Assembly: GCA_025094145.1 (NCBI GenBank)
Contig: JALLLS010000143.1
Coordinates: 1 to 44,466 of the forward strand
Length of the DNA: 44,466 bases
Direction of reading: 5' to 3'
Origin: Spinellus fusiger
Taxonomy: Eukaryota; Mucoromycota; Mucoromycetes; Mucorales; Phycomycetaceae
Shown: positions 1 to 13,040 of the stretch, piece after piece
Layout of the letters: every line of letters begins with the position of its first letter
Position numbering within the stretch: the first letter of the stretch is position 1
The notes under the pieces: generated by a model
The model's database searches: none
What the model was told of the DNA's origin: nothing
What the model saw: the letters and a program-made list of their open reading frames with translations, nothing else
Program-made: the position numbers and the translations under genes

Positions 1-3000
1 CAAAACAAGATCGTGCTCTTTGCTATCGACCTTGATAAAGAACCATGCAGCATCGGGGAAGAAAGCACGACGAACAGTGGTGGTGATGGTGGTTGTACGC
101 TGGGGCTGCTGTACCATGGTGACGGCTGTAGTCGAGGCATACTGGCTAAGTTTCTCGGTTTCTTTGTCAGAGAACACAGGCAAATGCAATTGTAAAGTGC
201 TTTCTTCAGTAGGAACTTCAGTAGAAGCAGTCAACTCATAGGTGGTAGTGTGACGGATAATACGAAGGTAGTAAATCACATTCATAATGCTAACACTGAG
301 AACACCCTTGGAAGAGATGTTGAATGTCTGCTCGGTAGAGTCAGAAAGTGTCCATTTCTGGTTCAAAAAGACAAGACGAAGCATATATTTGTAGTTGATC
401 AGATAACCATTGACATGAATCCACAAGAAACGTTTGTAGTCTTGGCTTTCTTCCATAGTGTAAACGCCTACTTGCTTGTTTTCATCAGCAGCAAGGAACT
501 GATCCTGAGCACCATAACGAATGAAGAACCATTTCTCAGAACTGGGCCACTGATTTTCGCTAGTGATCTTGTAGTGGAAGGTCTCCTTGAGACATTTGTA
601 GGCAAGAATGGCAGAGGCAGAGCTGCTGACGGTACTGACCTTACCAGCCTCAACTACTTTAACACCTTCCTTGGGTTGAGCTACAGGAATCAAACTAGGG
701 ATAAGAATCTCCCATCGTTGTTCACGACGAGCTTCCTTTTGAGTCTTGTGGACCTTTTCTTCTTGAACAAAGACATCAAAGATATCCTCAGCCTCATTAC
801 GACGGACTTCTTTTACAGTAAGAACAAGACTGCGCTTGGCTCTTAAGCAGATCACGCCGTATTCAGAAGTGTGATCCCAGACACGATCTTCAGGCTTCTC
901 TTCGGTGGTCTGGAGAGACAGATGAGCTTGTTCACCAGACATGATGGACAATTTAGCACCATCAAGAACAAGAGAGGGGTTCTTAAGACTGACAAGAAGA
1001 CCATCTCTGTAGGTCCACATTTGACTGGCGAAATCAGTAGACTTGATGCGAGTAAGAATGACGTTGGCATCATCAATGGCATCACCATCAATATCCAAGA
1101 CATAGCCGTGGAGATGACTCTTGATCAAGAAATAGCCAGTAGGGAAGGTTCCCTGGTGGGTCTTGTAACGAACAACCTTTTCATAACCAGTGGGGACGTA
1201 GTCTTCTTTGAGTTGGAATGAATCCTTACGGTTGACACGAATGGACTTTGAGGAGTTTGACTTTTTAACACTGACACTGTGCTGAGGCTGGGGATCGGAC
1301 TGCTGTTGAGAAGTGGTATCAACAACAGATTCAATGGGCTTGATACCAGATTTCACAGGGACAGAAGCAAGAGTGTCAATACTCTCTGTAGAAATGCTCT
1401 TGGTAAGTGCAACATCGGTCCTGACTGTCTCTACAGTGCGAGACTGAGGCACTTCGCTGATAGTAGGCTCAGGAGATAGTTGTTCTTCCAAATCATGAGT
1501 CTCCTCAAGGTGCTCATCATTATCCTCTTCCTCTGAAGACTCTTCTTCTTCCTCTTCTTTGTGCTCTTCAACATCCACCTTGGTTTCTTCAACACTCAGT
1601 ACTGTTCCTTCCACTTCTTGTGCTGCTCCTTCAGTGCCTGTTGTGGAGGTGGAGGTGGTAGATGTAATCACACGCTTGCCAAACAAGGGCTTGGAAAAGG
1701 CCCAGCGCAACCATTCCTCTGACTGTACTTGGCTTTCTACATCATCATTAGTAGCATTAGTGTTAACATTCATTTCACGCAAACCAATCTGGGATCCATT
1801 AGCATTGACTTTTTCTACGGAAGATACGCCTACAATAAGGCGTGCATTTGCCTTTTGGTGAATGGCACCTTCAATGGTCAATCCCCAGAACTGTGTTTCA
1901 GCAGAAGAGACTTCTCTCACACGCAGCTGACTGTGGAAACCAGATTCTACAACAGCACCCTTCATCACTTCAGAATCCAAAGCAAGTCCGGTGGCTTTGT
2001 TGATAAGGTGACCCTCCTCATAGGTCCAGAACTGCCATGTGTAGGCCTTCAAGTTCAATGCTTGAAGGGTGACGTTGTATTCTACACGACCCTCCACCTG
2101 CTGCTTGGAAGATTCAACGACAGTAAGTGCGAGTTTATCCTTGCCATAGGAAGAACGGACAAAAAAGTGTTGATCAGGGAACACACCCCATCGACGTACA
2201 ACTGTACGTTGGCTTGTGCGTTGATAGCGCTCAGCTTCATCCACCTTGACATCCACCTTGTCTACACTCTCAAGGGTCAATGTCTTGTCTGTGCGGGAGA
2301 TGGTTTGAGTTCCACCAGTACGCTTGCCAAAGACAGGAGAGGCAAAAGACCACTGTTGGCTAGTTAAATGAGCAGCTCCACGAGGACGAAGGATCACCTC
2401 ACTGCCTTGTTGAGCTTTGTCGCTCTTGAAGCCCAAAACAAGACCATTACGGGATTGAGGGTGGATGTGGCCTTCAATAGTAAGACCCCACATTTGGTTC
2501 TTGCGGTTACGACGCAATGTCTTTTCATGCCATTGAATGATGTTGCTGTTGGCAGACAAAGCACCTCCTGCAACATCAATCACGTAATCGGTCTCCATGT
2601 TGTAGAGACAGCCATCATCACGGCATTGCCATAATTGGCGACGGAAGATCTTAAAGTCAAGTTTTTCAAGGACAATCTTGGATCCCTGCTTTTCATTGGA
2701 AACAGTAAGAACAAGGGATTCATCAGCCTTGGAGCGAACAAAGAACCAGGTCTTGGGGAAGACGCCATAACGGTGAGTGACCAATTGACGATCAGCAGTA
2801 CCTAAGAGAGATTATGGATGAGTCAACAGAATAATGATAATACACAATGTATAATATACAATAGAGATGCACTTACTCTTGGTGGACAAAAGTGTAAGGA
2901 TAATACGTCTGAATCGAAGAGTAGAGGATTCATAGTGACCATACATAAGAGTCCAGCCATAATGAGTAGCCTTTGTCACTTGGATCAATTGGAGAGTCCA

Positions 3001-5928
3001 GCTGCCGTTCTTTTGAACAAGACCAAAACCATACTCTTCACGAGAAGCAAGAACAATAGATCCGTCTGTCTTTAGGGCCCATTGCTGCTTAATATCATTT
3101 GCATTCTCTACTGTCAATTGTAAAGAGCTGCCATGCACCATATCAGAACCAAGCACCAGACCACTGGCGACATGGACAAGGCGTTGGTTGCGGAAGGTCC
3201 ATTGGAATTCGGCTGCATTGGATGCTTCGAGCTGCTTGAGCACAAGGACTGAATAGGCCTCGGAAGATTGAGGAACAATAGCAAGGTTGTCATGAGCACG
3301 GAGATAGAAGACTTCCTCGGGCCATGATGCCAAACGATGAGTGATCTTTTGTACTGACTGGGAAGCAGATCTGCGCCATTCCTTGAGGTAGACAATAGAC
3401 CAATCTACAAGAATCTGAACATTGGATTTGTAGCCAAAGGTGGGAACCATAAGACCCCAACGGTGCTCTTGCTTGGAACCATGTTCACCGACACCCAAGC
3501 TGTAGCTGTTGTTCTGCTCTTGAAGAATCAAGGCATGGCTGGAGTTAGCCTCATTGACGAGATAGCCCTCAACAGTAAGAGACCAGTGCTGGGTCTTGAT
3601 CTCTTGTGTTGTGGATTGGAGGATCTTGGAGTCTATACATGAATGTGAATAGAAATGTCCATAGGCATTTACACTGATAGCAACTTACCCTTCACATCAA
3701 TAGCGAACTCAGTGGCATAGTTGACAAGGCTGCCATTGGAGTAGGTCCACAGTTGGGTCTTCCAGTTTTCACGGTCAAGACGAACAATGTGGACAGACTG
3801 GGATGTCTTGTCAGCAGTAAGAACCAAGGGACTTTCCTTGGTAGAAGAGGTGTGGTGGGAGCGAATGAAAAACCAACCAGCAGGGTATTGTGCATAGCGA
3901 TATTTCACTGTTTTCGAGGTGGAGACTTCACGTGTTACTAGAGAGATGTGTTAGTGGGTTCAATTGAATGTAGATGATAGAGCACTAGACTTACTCTGCT
4001 TCTTCTTGAACACGGGAAGAACGAATTGCCATCGCTGTTCTTTATGATCAGAAGACTTGGCAGTCAAGAAGACATTGGACTTGTTTTTCTCGTGGGCCTT
4101 GACAGAGAGTACAAGACTGCTCTTTGCCTTGATGAAGATGGTACCGTCGGTGTTATAGCCCCACAACTGGTTGGCATTGTCAGAGGTCTTTTGGGTATAT
4201 TGGCACACTTCAGAACCACTAACAAGAGAACCTGTAGAAGATGAAAAGGATTTCCGTTAGATGAGATGCTATGATTTTTTTTCATCTACGTTTGCTTTTC
4301 TCTATCTATTGCTTACCATGTTTGACATCAAGTGCCATTTCAGAAGCTCTGTTGATGAGGAATCCGTTGCTGTGCTTCCACAACTGACGGGCATAGTTGC
4401 CGGTGTCTAATTTGACAGCTACAGCTTGAGCAGAAAGAGTACCACTTTCCAAGACAGTCAGCACTAATCCCTCGGCCTGACTCTTCATAAAGAACCAGCC
4501 TTCAGGAAATTCAGCAGTTTGTTCAGCAGTGGTGGTGATTTCACTGACACGCTTTTTGAAGACAGGCAAGACGACACTGAATTTCTGGAACTGACTTCCC
4601 TTTGTCTTTTTCTGGATATGGAGATGAGCACCTTCACGACTGTTGAACCAGCTGTCCTTGTAACCAAGCACCCAGGCGGCATCACTCTTCAAGCACACCT
4701 CACCCTCACCAGAGAGAGACCATGTCTGGGTCTTGAGGCTGCTCTCAATAGGAGCTGACTGGCACAGGTAGGCATCTTCAGTAAGAGTATTGTTCTCAAT
4801 GCCGAGGACAAATCCAGAGTGCACATTGATAATGCGGCTGGTGGTGATATCGTATGTCCACAACTGGCTGTCGTAGGCTGATTTACGGAGAGAGTCAATG
4901 GTCAAACGACCTCCTGGCTTGGAGATGGAGGCAGCCTCAGTACCAATATAGAATCCATTGGCCTGTGACTTGATAAAGAAAGAGGTGTCAGGGAAGGTGC
5001 CTGAAGGAATACGCTGACTTTCTTCATGGTCGATGCTTGAGCTTGTAGAGAGAACAGAACGGGCATCTATTAACACAGTAGAAGAGTGAGTTGCTTGTGA
5101 TTCTACTGGTGAGGTTGGCTATTACCATCGTCCTTGATTTGGCTCACATCACGGCCCAGAGGTTTGCCAGATCCCTCGGTGCTGCCACTGACACTGCGCT
5201 TGAGGGTAGTGCTAGATGTCACAGACACTTGCTTAATGACAGGAACAATGAACTCCCAACGTTGCTCCTTTCGCTCTTGGTAGCGCTTGTCTACCAATTG
5301 GAGATGGACATGAAGACCCTCACGGCGAGAGAAGAAGGACTCCTTAATGCCCAGCACAAGAGACGGCTTTTGCTTAAGGAAAATGTGGCCTTCTGGAGTT
5401 ATGCCATAAGTTTGGCAGTTGTTTTCTGCCTTTGCATTGGACACCGACTGTTGTACAATCTCAGATCCCGCTTTGGCATTGCCTAGTGACAGTGAGAAGT
5501 CATAAAATTAAGAAATAGAGTGGGTTAGCACTGTAGGTGAAGCACATTTGAGGTCTTTTTCGGAGTTGATCATGAAGCAAAATGCTGCACTTCATAGCAT
5601 TTAGACTTGCGCCTCGGAATCTCCCCGTGCAAACGTGGAGAAGAGATCCCTTTATTATTTTTGCCATGACCTGCCCACTCGCGGATAGGAAGAGAAAGAT
5701 AGAATTATTTTTATTACCTTTGGCAACGTCGATGACAAGACCAGTCTTTTTGTTGTAAAGATATCCTTGGTCGTGGCGCCAGAGCTGGGGATCAGCATCT
5801 TTGGTGCGAAGAGATGAAATAACGACATTTGATCCAGCATCAGTAGTTGCACTGTCTACCATAAGGACATAGCCATTGCTAAGATTCTTGATGAAGAACC
5901 AGCCTTCTGGGAAAGTTGAGGTGGCCAT
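1..5928 (-). CDS. Giant multi-module ricin-B-lectin-like protein (partial, runs off left edge)
   Basis: Seven exons are read on the minus strand: 5928-5718, 5482-5126, 5066-4317, 4231-3995, 3937-3689, 3632-2877 and 2801-1 (open to the window edge). They give 1787 codons in frame without a stop. The protein is a chain of modules, each opening with a variant of FPEGWFFIKS and carrying QxW signatures such as QLWTYD, QRWEF, QMWGLT and QLWQC, the hallmark of ricin-B/beta-trefoil carbohydrate-binding folds. At least ten module starts are visible, the last cut by the edge. A Glu/Ser-rich acidic linker lies near 1480-1570 and a Ser/Thr/Lys linker near 1230-1480. The start at 5928 (MATSTFPEGW) has no signal peptide, so a cytosolic lectin or scaffold is inferred. 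All six introns are phase 1. Intron 1 (5483-5717) is the longest. Ligand specificity cannot be told, and the C-terminus and total length are unknown. Confidence 0.8.
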
Positions 5929-8900
5929 GATGATTCTTTTTTCTTATTTAAAGTGTGGGTTGGCTAATAGTATCCTTAGGAGGAAGATTGTTTGTTTTCT
6001 TGTTTTAAAAAAATGGGCACAAATGGGGGAATACAGATGGATAAACACTATCTTAGCAAAAAGATATAAACCAGGGAATAAAATGGAATATCTTCTGCAG
6101 TCTCTTTCTTTTGTTGTTATTTGATACTCTCTCAGAAGGAGAAGAGGTATAGCAAAGAGAGATAGCAAAGAGAGAAAGAGGGAAGAAGCAGAACACGCGT
6201 TTCAAACACTACTTTATGTCCTGTACCTAGGGAAAAACAACTTGGACGATGTATTCCCATGTTAAAAACACCGCTTGGTGGAGTGTACAAGTCTGTGATA
6301 CCTGGTAAAGAAAAAGAAAGTGCTACATTCCAACAATACACTTATTAAGTTATTCTCTTTCCTTCTCCATGCCAATACCGAGTGGGTAGCACGCGTCTCT
6401 TCTAAACACAGTGTCTGCCTGTGTCGGGAGCATCCACAGTGACCGCTCTTTGTCTAATCTAGTCTTGGGACAGGGGACAGAAGAATGAACCACGGACAAT
6501 GGGTTGAATGAGTACGAAAGGAGATCTGCCCTAGAGGAGTGTATGTACAGCAAAATATATTTCCAGCTAGAAGAGAAAAGAGCCACTATAGAAGGGTCGT
6601 ACACCACGCAAGTCGCACGGTCTTGTTTGTTGATGAGTTACTGCTGTCAATGCAATGCAATACAATGCAATGCAATGCTCCCAAACATATCTGAACTGAC
6701 ACTGCTAAGGACTCGTCCACGTTCCATTGTGTTTTCCCTGCCATTCTCTGCGTCCCAACCACACACCATCAGCCTATAACCTACCATCTTATTGTGTGAT
6801 TGAGGTCGCCACTATCCCTCTATGTGAAACAAGGTACGGCAGCACAACTCTAATTCTTTTTTTGGTGGTGATAGGATGTGCAAGGTGGCCAAGGTTTACT
6901 TTCCGTTTCACTTGTTCGATCCTTGTCGTTAGTTTCGGAGCTTCTCTTGGAATGGACAGCCGCTCCATAGCACACCAAACTGTCCTGAGCAGTGAGAACA
7001 GACAAGGGGTTGTGCTCAGACAGTTGTGTACAACCCATCCTAGGGATTTAGGCTGGTGGTGTCTTTCGCCCTGTTCTAGGTTAAGGTTGGTCCTGGAGGC
7101 ATCTTTTTGTTTTTTGTTTTATAGACGCGCTTTTCATTCTTATGAGCCGCTGTTCTCTGCACTCGTAAGAATGAAACGCATGGTAAAGGGTGATGAATGA
7201 AACAATTCTAAATACATCTCTGTACTACTTTATGACCCAGTGGACGCTATTATTAGCAGGCATAAAGTGCTATTGTAGTTCTGTATACAGCGGGTGAGTT
7301 AAGGCTGATCCAGGTTATACACAAATGACGATGAAGTTAAACTTTTTTTCGCTTTCTTTACTATTACTTCCTAAGTATGTAATGAATATTAAGGTTGGGC
7401 GTCTGTACAATGTAAGTATAATGTACTAGAAGTGGCACTAGTGAAGTCCGATAATAAACAAGAAGATAAAGATACTTTCTATTGAGTGTCTTTTGAAGGT
7501 CTTTTATAGATTTCTATTCTAGAGTATTTAGACCTTTATGTTAACAAATGGATCTCTCCAGCCTATCACAACCATTTCTTTTGGTTGACATTGTAATGGA
7601 CGTCCATGCCAATACTTTGTCCTGTTCAATGGAAGAATCCTGATCAGGGAATGGTGCTGACACTGAAGTCGTGAGCTGCTCGCTTCTAACGTAAGCGTGT
7701 CCTCTGTTACATTGAACGATAGAACTTATTTCCTGTAACTCTATCCCGATGTGTAAAGTCAGTAACTAAAGACAGTAACTGAAATGTGCCGCTTTGGCTT
7801 TGGGGTCTTGAATGGTGGCGCAACCATCGTTAAGGGGTGTTCATGTGGCTGACCTTGGTGGTTTCTTCATCATTTGAATCTTATACTTTGAAGCACTTGC
7901 ACTATTGACACATCCCATCAAAACCCAAAAGAACAAAAGAACTGTGCCATGTATTGAACCTATTTATATAAAGGATAGTCACATAAAGAAGTGCAGACTA
8001 TAGAAGAGTGTTCTTTTACTCCTCTGTCTGCAACATAGTTTATTATGCAAGTGCCCTTTACCCCTGCGGATGGTGGTAATTGAGTAAGGCGTGAGTCTGA
8101 GTGAAACAGTAAAGAGCATTCTAATAGTGTCACTCCAAGTTAGTGTATATTTATGCTGTTAGCCACTCCTAAATATAAGTTATTCCTTATTATAGCCTCA
8201 TTGTCCCTCAATAGAAATGTTCTCTCCTCCAGAATAGGTCTACGTTTATGGGTGCTCTTACTAGAACTACCACCTACTTGTTATGGTTATATAACAAGAG
8301 CACAATAATGTGAGTTTGAAGGGGGCTCATATGAAACTGTACAATTGTTGTGTTTAACTCTTTTCTTTCTCTACTATTCATACTATATACTAAAGGGAAA
8401 AGAACAATGATTTAATCCATAAACTACTCTTTTATGCAGTGCATATCACTCCATACCATACAAACAGCGCTGTCATTTTAGAAAGTGCTTCTTGTCAATG
8501 GCTTTCTGTCTTGATATACTTTTAGTACCACCCTTTCTATGATGCAAAAGGAGGGGGTTTTCTTATTGTTCATAGTAGTATGTGCAAAAACCTACACCGA
8601 GGCATAGTGTGTGTTTTGGAGTCTATCAATCTTATATTGGAAATGGCATGGGCCAACTATTTGAATGTAAAATGTTGGCTGGTGTGCGTGTCTATGAAAC
8701 TTTATTCATAAACACGTACGTCTATATATAAATGGAGATACTAGTAGGAATGTAGTAAGTCAGCACCTTTAAAACTGATTTCATATATAAACTATACTAT
8801 GATAATAATGTTCCTATACTATATCCTGCACTTGAATCTATTTCGGGGACTGTATTTCTTAGGACAGTTACCCTTTCACTTTAACCTATGGAAATTATGA

Positions 8901-9611
8901 GAGCAAACAAATTGTCTTGGAAATAGCACATGAAAGAGCAGAACCTAATAAGATTGAGCCATTATGGTTTATTCTTTGTCTTTTATAGAGAATCATAACA
9001 GTGCATAGGTATATTTATTAATATATATATATAGAGAGAGAGAGAGATAATAAACCCATTCACAGCCTCCATGTTATTATTAACTCTACTATTGGATGTT
9101 ATTCAACACTTGTAGTTCTTCGATTCACCCAATCATTTTGATAAACTGCTTATTCTGTAAAGTAGATAAGTTATTGTCAAGTCCAATCATCTCTCATCTG
9201 TATCTAAATTGATAAGTGTCTATCAAATAAGATGACGAGTAGGTTCGCCTATTGTATTCACCTTTCCATAGTCGTATAGCCTGTACAATCACAGCAAGTC
9301 ATTAGAGAAGAACAGAAGCCTCTTCTCTCTTATATTTCTTTATCTAATTGTGTATCTATTTAATTATATGATCTATAAACTGCTTTTATGCTTATATGAT
9401 CTATAAACAGAACTGTAACTACTCATTAATAGAGTATAGATAAACAACTTCTTTGTCCTCACCATTTGAACAGTAAAATCTTGTATTACTCTGACTTCAT
9501 CTGGCTTGAATTGCCTTTCATATAGGATTGAATAACCGCATAAACAGAAGAAACTCAAGTGGCCCCATTGGACTGGGTGTTTTTCTCTCTCTCTTTATCT
9601 CTCTTATCACC
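5929..9611. other. Intergenic region between lectin gene and FKBP gene
   Basis: I found no gene I recognise in about 3.7 kb. The part next to the lectin start is likely its promoter and 5' UTR. The section 6130-7200 looks less AT-rich than the rest and holds unassigned open frames on both strands: plus 6727-7200 (157 codons) and minus 7038-6850 (62 codons, with a TATAAA-like string upstream). Neither shows a family motif, so I do not call them genes. A short TGCAA-type repeat lies at about 6648-6677 and a TA/GA dinucleotide tract at about 9018-9049. From 7200 to 9600 the sequence is AT-rich with frequent stops in all frames. Confidence 0.6.
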
Positions 9612-10584
9612 ATGGTCAGGTCTTCATTGTTATTTTTGAGCACAGTCCTGGGTGCATTCGCATATGCTAATACTGAGAATATCTTGGTGAATCCTCCTAC
9701 GAAACTAGTGGGTGGTAAATAAGTGACTGTTGAATAGAGCACCAGTGCTTACATGTCTATACTCAAAAGCCACATTGAGAATGCCACCGAAATGTGATGT
9801 CCAGTTTACTACAATGGGACGTATAAAGCTTCACTACTCCATCACTGTGTGGGGTGAGACTGAGCCTTATGAGACCACTTATGGTGGAGACCCTAGGGAA
9901 TACCACATGGGTAAGATAAAGACATGCAAACAAGGATACATAGTGGATACATTGAACTAACTAGGGGTAAATAGGCAGAGCTAAAATTATTAAAGGTAAC
10001 ACGGAGGTTCTATAGCATAGAGCATTTGCTAGATCAATACAAATACAAACCGATCTTCTTTATTGCATTAGGATTAGAGCAGGGTCTTAAGGATATGTGC
10101 GTTGGTGAGATCCGTCGCTTGTTGATCCCCAGTGATCTTGGTAAGCCTTGTGTTTATGAGAAAGAAGAATGAACCCTACATTTATTAATAAAGGTGGAGT
10201 ATAGCTTATGGTGAGCTAGGCATTCCTGGTATTGTTCCACGTAAGTTGGTGATCCCTTATCATTTGGGTACAAATGTCTATCTTATCTGACTTTTTCTTT
10301 CTTTTAGCAAACACTGCTCTTGTGTATGAGATTGAACTTGTTGAGTCTACCTCTCCATTCAGGTAAATTAGGAAGAAGGGTTGATATAAAGTTCTGGCTG
10401 ACAGAACAAACACTATAGAAACAAATGGTTCTGGATTGGATTGGTATCTCTTGTGTCTTCGTACATATACTTTGAGAAAAAATCAAGTGCTAAGGATGCT
10501 ACAAAAGCATCCAAATTCTTGGAGAAAAAGCAATTGGGCTCAAAGCCAGAAGAGGTTGTGGCAAAGAAGGATAAGAGTGCTTGA
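9612..10584 (+). CDS. FKBP-type peptidyl-prolyl isomerase, secretory pathway, membrane-anchored
   Basis: Seven exons, 9612-9714, 9770-9910, 9975-9995, 10072-10140, 10205-10240, 10308-10362 and 10419-10584, sum to 591 bases (196 residues plus stop). Residues 1-20 form a signal peptide (MVRSSLLFLSTVLGAFAYA). The FKBP core, about residues 44-139, contains IKLHYS, the hairpin RAKIIKG encoded by a 21-base microexon, LEQGLKDMCVGE, RRLLIPSDLAYGELG and TALVYEIELVE. A hydrophobic segment, WFWIGLVSLVSSYIYF, at about 143-160 is followed by a Lys-rich tail ending KKDKSA. FKBPs catalyse cis-trans isomerisation of Xaa-Pro bonds; here the domain should face the ER lumen with a cytosolic tail (inference). 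The usual FDSS-type motif reads YETT and the pocket Trp of FKBP12 is Leu, so activity or FK506 binding may be altered. Every splice junction keeps phase, which supports an intact gene. Confidence 0.82.
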
Positions 10585-12842
10585 AATGGATTCTGCTTTT
10601 ATAATACAATGTAAACTTTTTTTTTTTAAAAAAAATAACTACTTAATAAATAATCAAAGATTGGCCTAATACTTGTTTATTGAAGGCTATAGTATAACAA
10701 AAGAAGAGAATACTGATACAAATAAAAATAAAAATACAAATAGTGATATGTAATTAAATATTAGTGCTATTTTATTAGGCAGTACTTTCTTTATATTTCA
10801 TTGGACAGGGTATGGTATTGATTTCATGTTCATACCATCAATATATTTAAGTAACTAGCCTTGATTATGGCATTTCAATATAAATAAGACCAAGTTATAC
10901 ATTTGAAAGTATTTACAGACACCATTCTAACTTGTACAGTGAATAATAATAGTCTTGTTATTGTTGGTTTATTCATTCATTATTATTTAAAATAAAAAAG
11001 GCATGTTAATGTACAGGCTTTCATGAAGTAAAAGGATTCAAATGGTATTATTAAGTGTATTCTATTAACTTTTGACTAGTTATTTTTATTAGAGAATAAA
11101 CATATTTTTAAGAAGAAAAATCCCTTTAGAACACATTCAATACTTTAATACAGTGTTTTATTATGTGGTTTGTTTGTAATATAAACATCTATTTACCATT
11201 ATAGTTTTAAAATATTATATTGAAATGTTATTTAGTATGTTGATGGATTGCCTCGGGAATATACATAAATATTTTTTATCTGAATATCAACCATTAGGTT
11301 TTATAAATGATTATTAAACACATTATAGCATATTTTTATCATTGTTTGCCTGTAAATACAGACATAGCAATCAGGCCTATGTCTTGCCTATCTTTTAAAT
11401 GTGAGAAATAGAATAAACCAAATTCTATGAAAATATGTTTATGCACACATCATTTAACTATGGTATATATTCTACCACAGAGTGGATGTTTAAAGGATTG
11501 AGTCCTATGATAATCTATAGACAGTATATATACCATATCCATAACACATTTCCTGTGTCTGTATGTTATGCACTAATAAACATATAAAAATATAACGATT
11601 TCTATTGTTTATAGACTATTTTAAATCATATTATCAAACAACAGTAAGTTTATAGCTATGGACATGTATTATAACTATTGCTTGAGATATTTACTTTTAT
11701 TTATTTTAAAAAAAGTATTCCTTTTATGTTTATGATATATTTTGCATTGTTGTAACAGATATTATATACCTAATATTCTTTCCCCTCGCTGTGTTGTCTT
11801 ATGAACAATACAACGTATAAAAAACCTCAAACTACTATTTACTTGTCTATCTGTACAAGTATACTTTGCATTTTTTTCATTTCTGTCTATAAAAAAAGCA
11901 CTACCTGGGGAGGATTTTTTTTATATTTAAAATAATAATAATAATACCTATGTTTAGTTACAATATAAATATATACAAAACTTATGAATAGTTGTCTTTG
12001 TTTTCTCTGAATAACCTTCTTGAGAGAGATGTGATTATATAGAGATGGATGTTATAAATATTGGTAACTATGAACACATTTACAATACAAAATAGACTTT
12101 TTTAAAATATAAAATATAAAAAATAAAAAGGTTACAATTAAATATTGACTTTGATATAAGTACTGCACAAAATCCTATTAAGTTAATTCGTTTTATTCTT
12201 TCACTGAAATAAATACTTTCTATTTTTAAAACAAGACGAGTAGCTGTCAAAGAGTCTATTCCATGTGGTTGTAAACTATCTATTACTTCTAATCCATGTC
12301 TGCATAGGATAGCATGATCAATAGCTAAATAAAGACAGTCAAGAGTTTGGTACAAGGACGGCATTCAGAAACAAGGTATTTGTAAATAGTAAACTACTTT
12401 TATTAATAACAGTATTAAATAAATATCTATTTATCCTGGAAATAGTACTGTATGTATCCACTGTACTTGATAGTTCCAAAGAGATTAACTATTTTCCTTT
12501 TAGTACCCTAGCATTCTAATACCTTATATCTTAAGAATATAAAGCCACCAGACAAATTAATTAGTAAGATTGAGAGTTTGAAAGTTTTTTTTTGTATTTT
12601 GTATGCAACGAAATTATAATTAACAATTAACAATAATTTAATACCATATAAAACACGTTTATTATCGGGGAAATGCTCTTGCATACACTTAATACATGTT
12701 TACTACTCATAGCAATTTGCTATTTTGCTGTATGGCGGTATTCAACCATGGAGTACTTTTAGAGCTACGATAGAAAGTTTCTGTGACTCAACTGCAAAAA
12801 AAAAAGCTTGATGGGGTAATTTTGGACCGAGTTTGTGAATTG

Positions 12843-13040
12843 TTTTTAATTTGGCTAGACTCCCTTGCTTAAGGACATCCGGTCCCTGTGAGTGACAGTG
12901 CGTACAAGAACCTGACACCCGAAAGACTCTGGTGGTGTCATCTGTGAATTAAATTTATATCCGTAAAACTTCTTTCTTTTTTGGAGGAAACTATCACTAT
13001 GGAAACGTCTTTGAAGTTGAGGTGGTGGCTTCACCGAGTT
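12843..13040 (-). pseudogene. Possible decayed coding fragment of unknown origin
   Basis: Read on the minus strand, one frame stays open from about 13040 to 12860 with a protein-like composition (pieces include KPPPQLQRRFHSDS and RTVTHRDRMSLSKG). A second frame overlapping its end contains CTHCHSQG and stays open to about 12793. Flanking sequence has stops in every frame. The local GC content is higher than the surroundings. I do not recognise a family. The HRD...S pattern is faintly like the end of some TnpB/Fanzor-type zinc ribbons, but that is not enough to assign it. It may be a chance open stretch. Confidence 0.15.

Noticed and set aside
250..846. 198-codon plus-strand frame across the lectin gene.
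   Set aside because: It is antisense to a continuous lectin-module reading frame that carries QxW motifs; it shadows the real gene.
6727..7200. 157-codon plus-strand frame in the region upstream of the lectin gene.
   Set aside because: No motif, no sensible splice partners, and an equally plausible open frame lies on the other strand, so coding status is unsupported.
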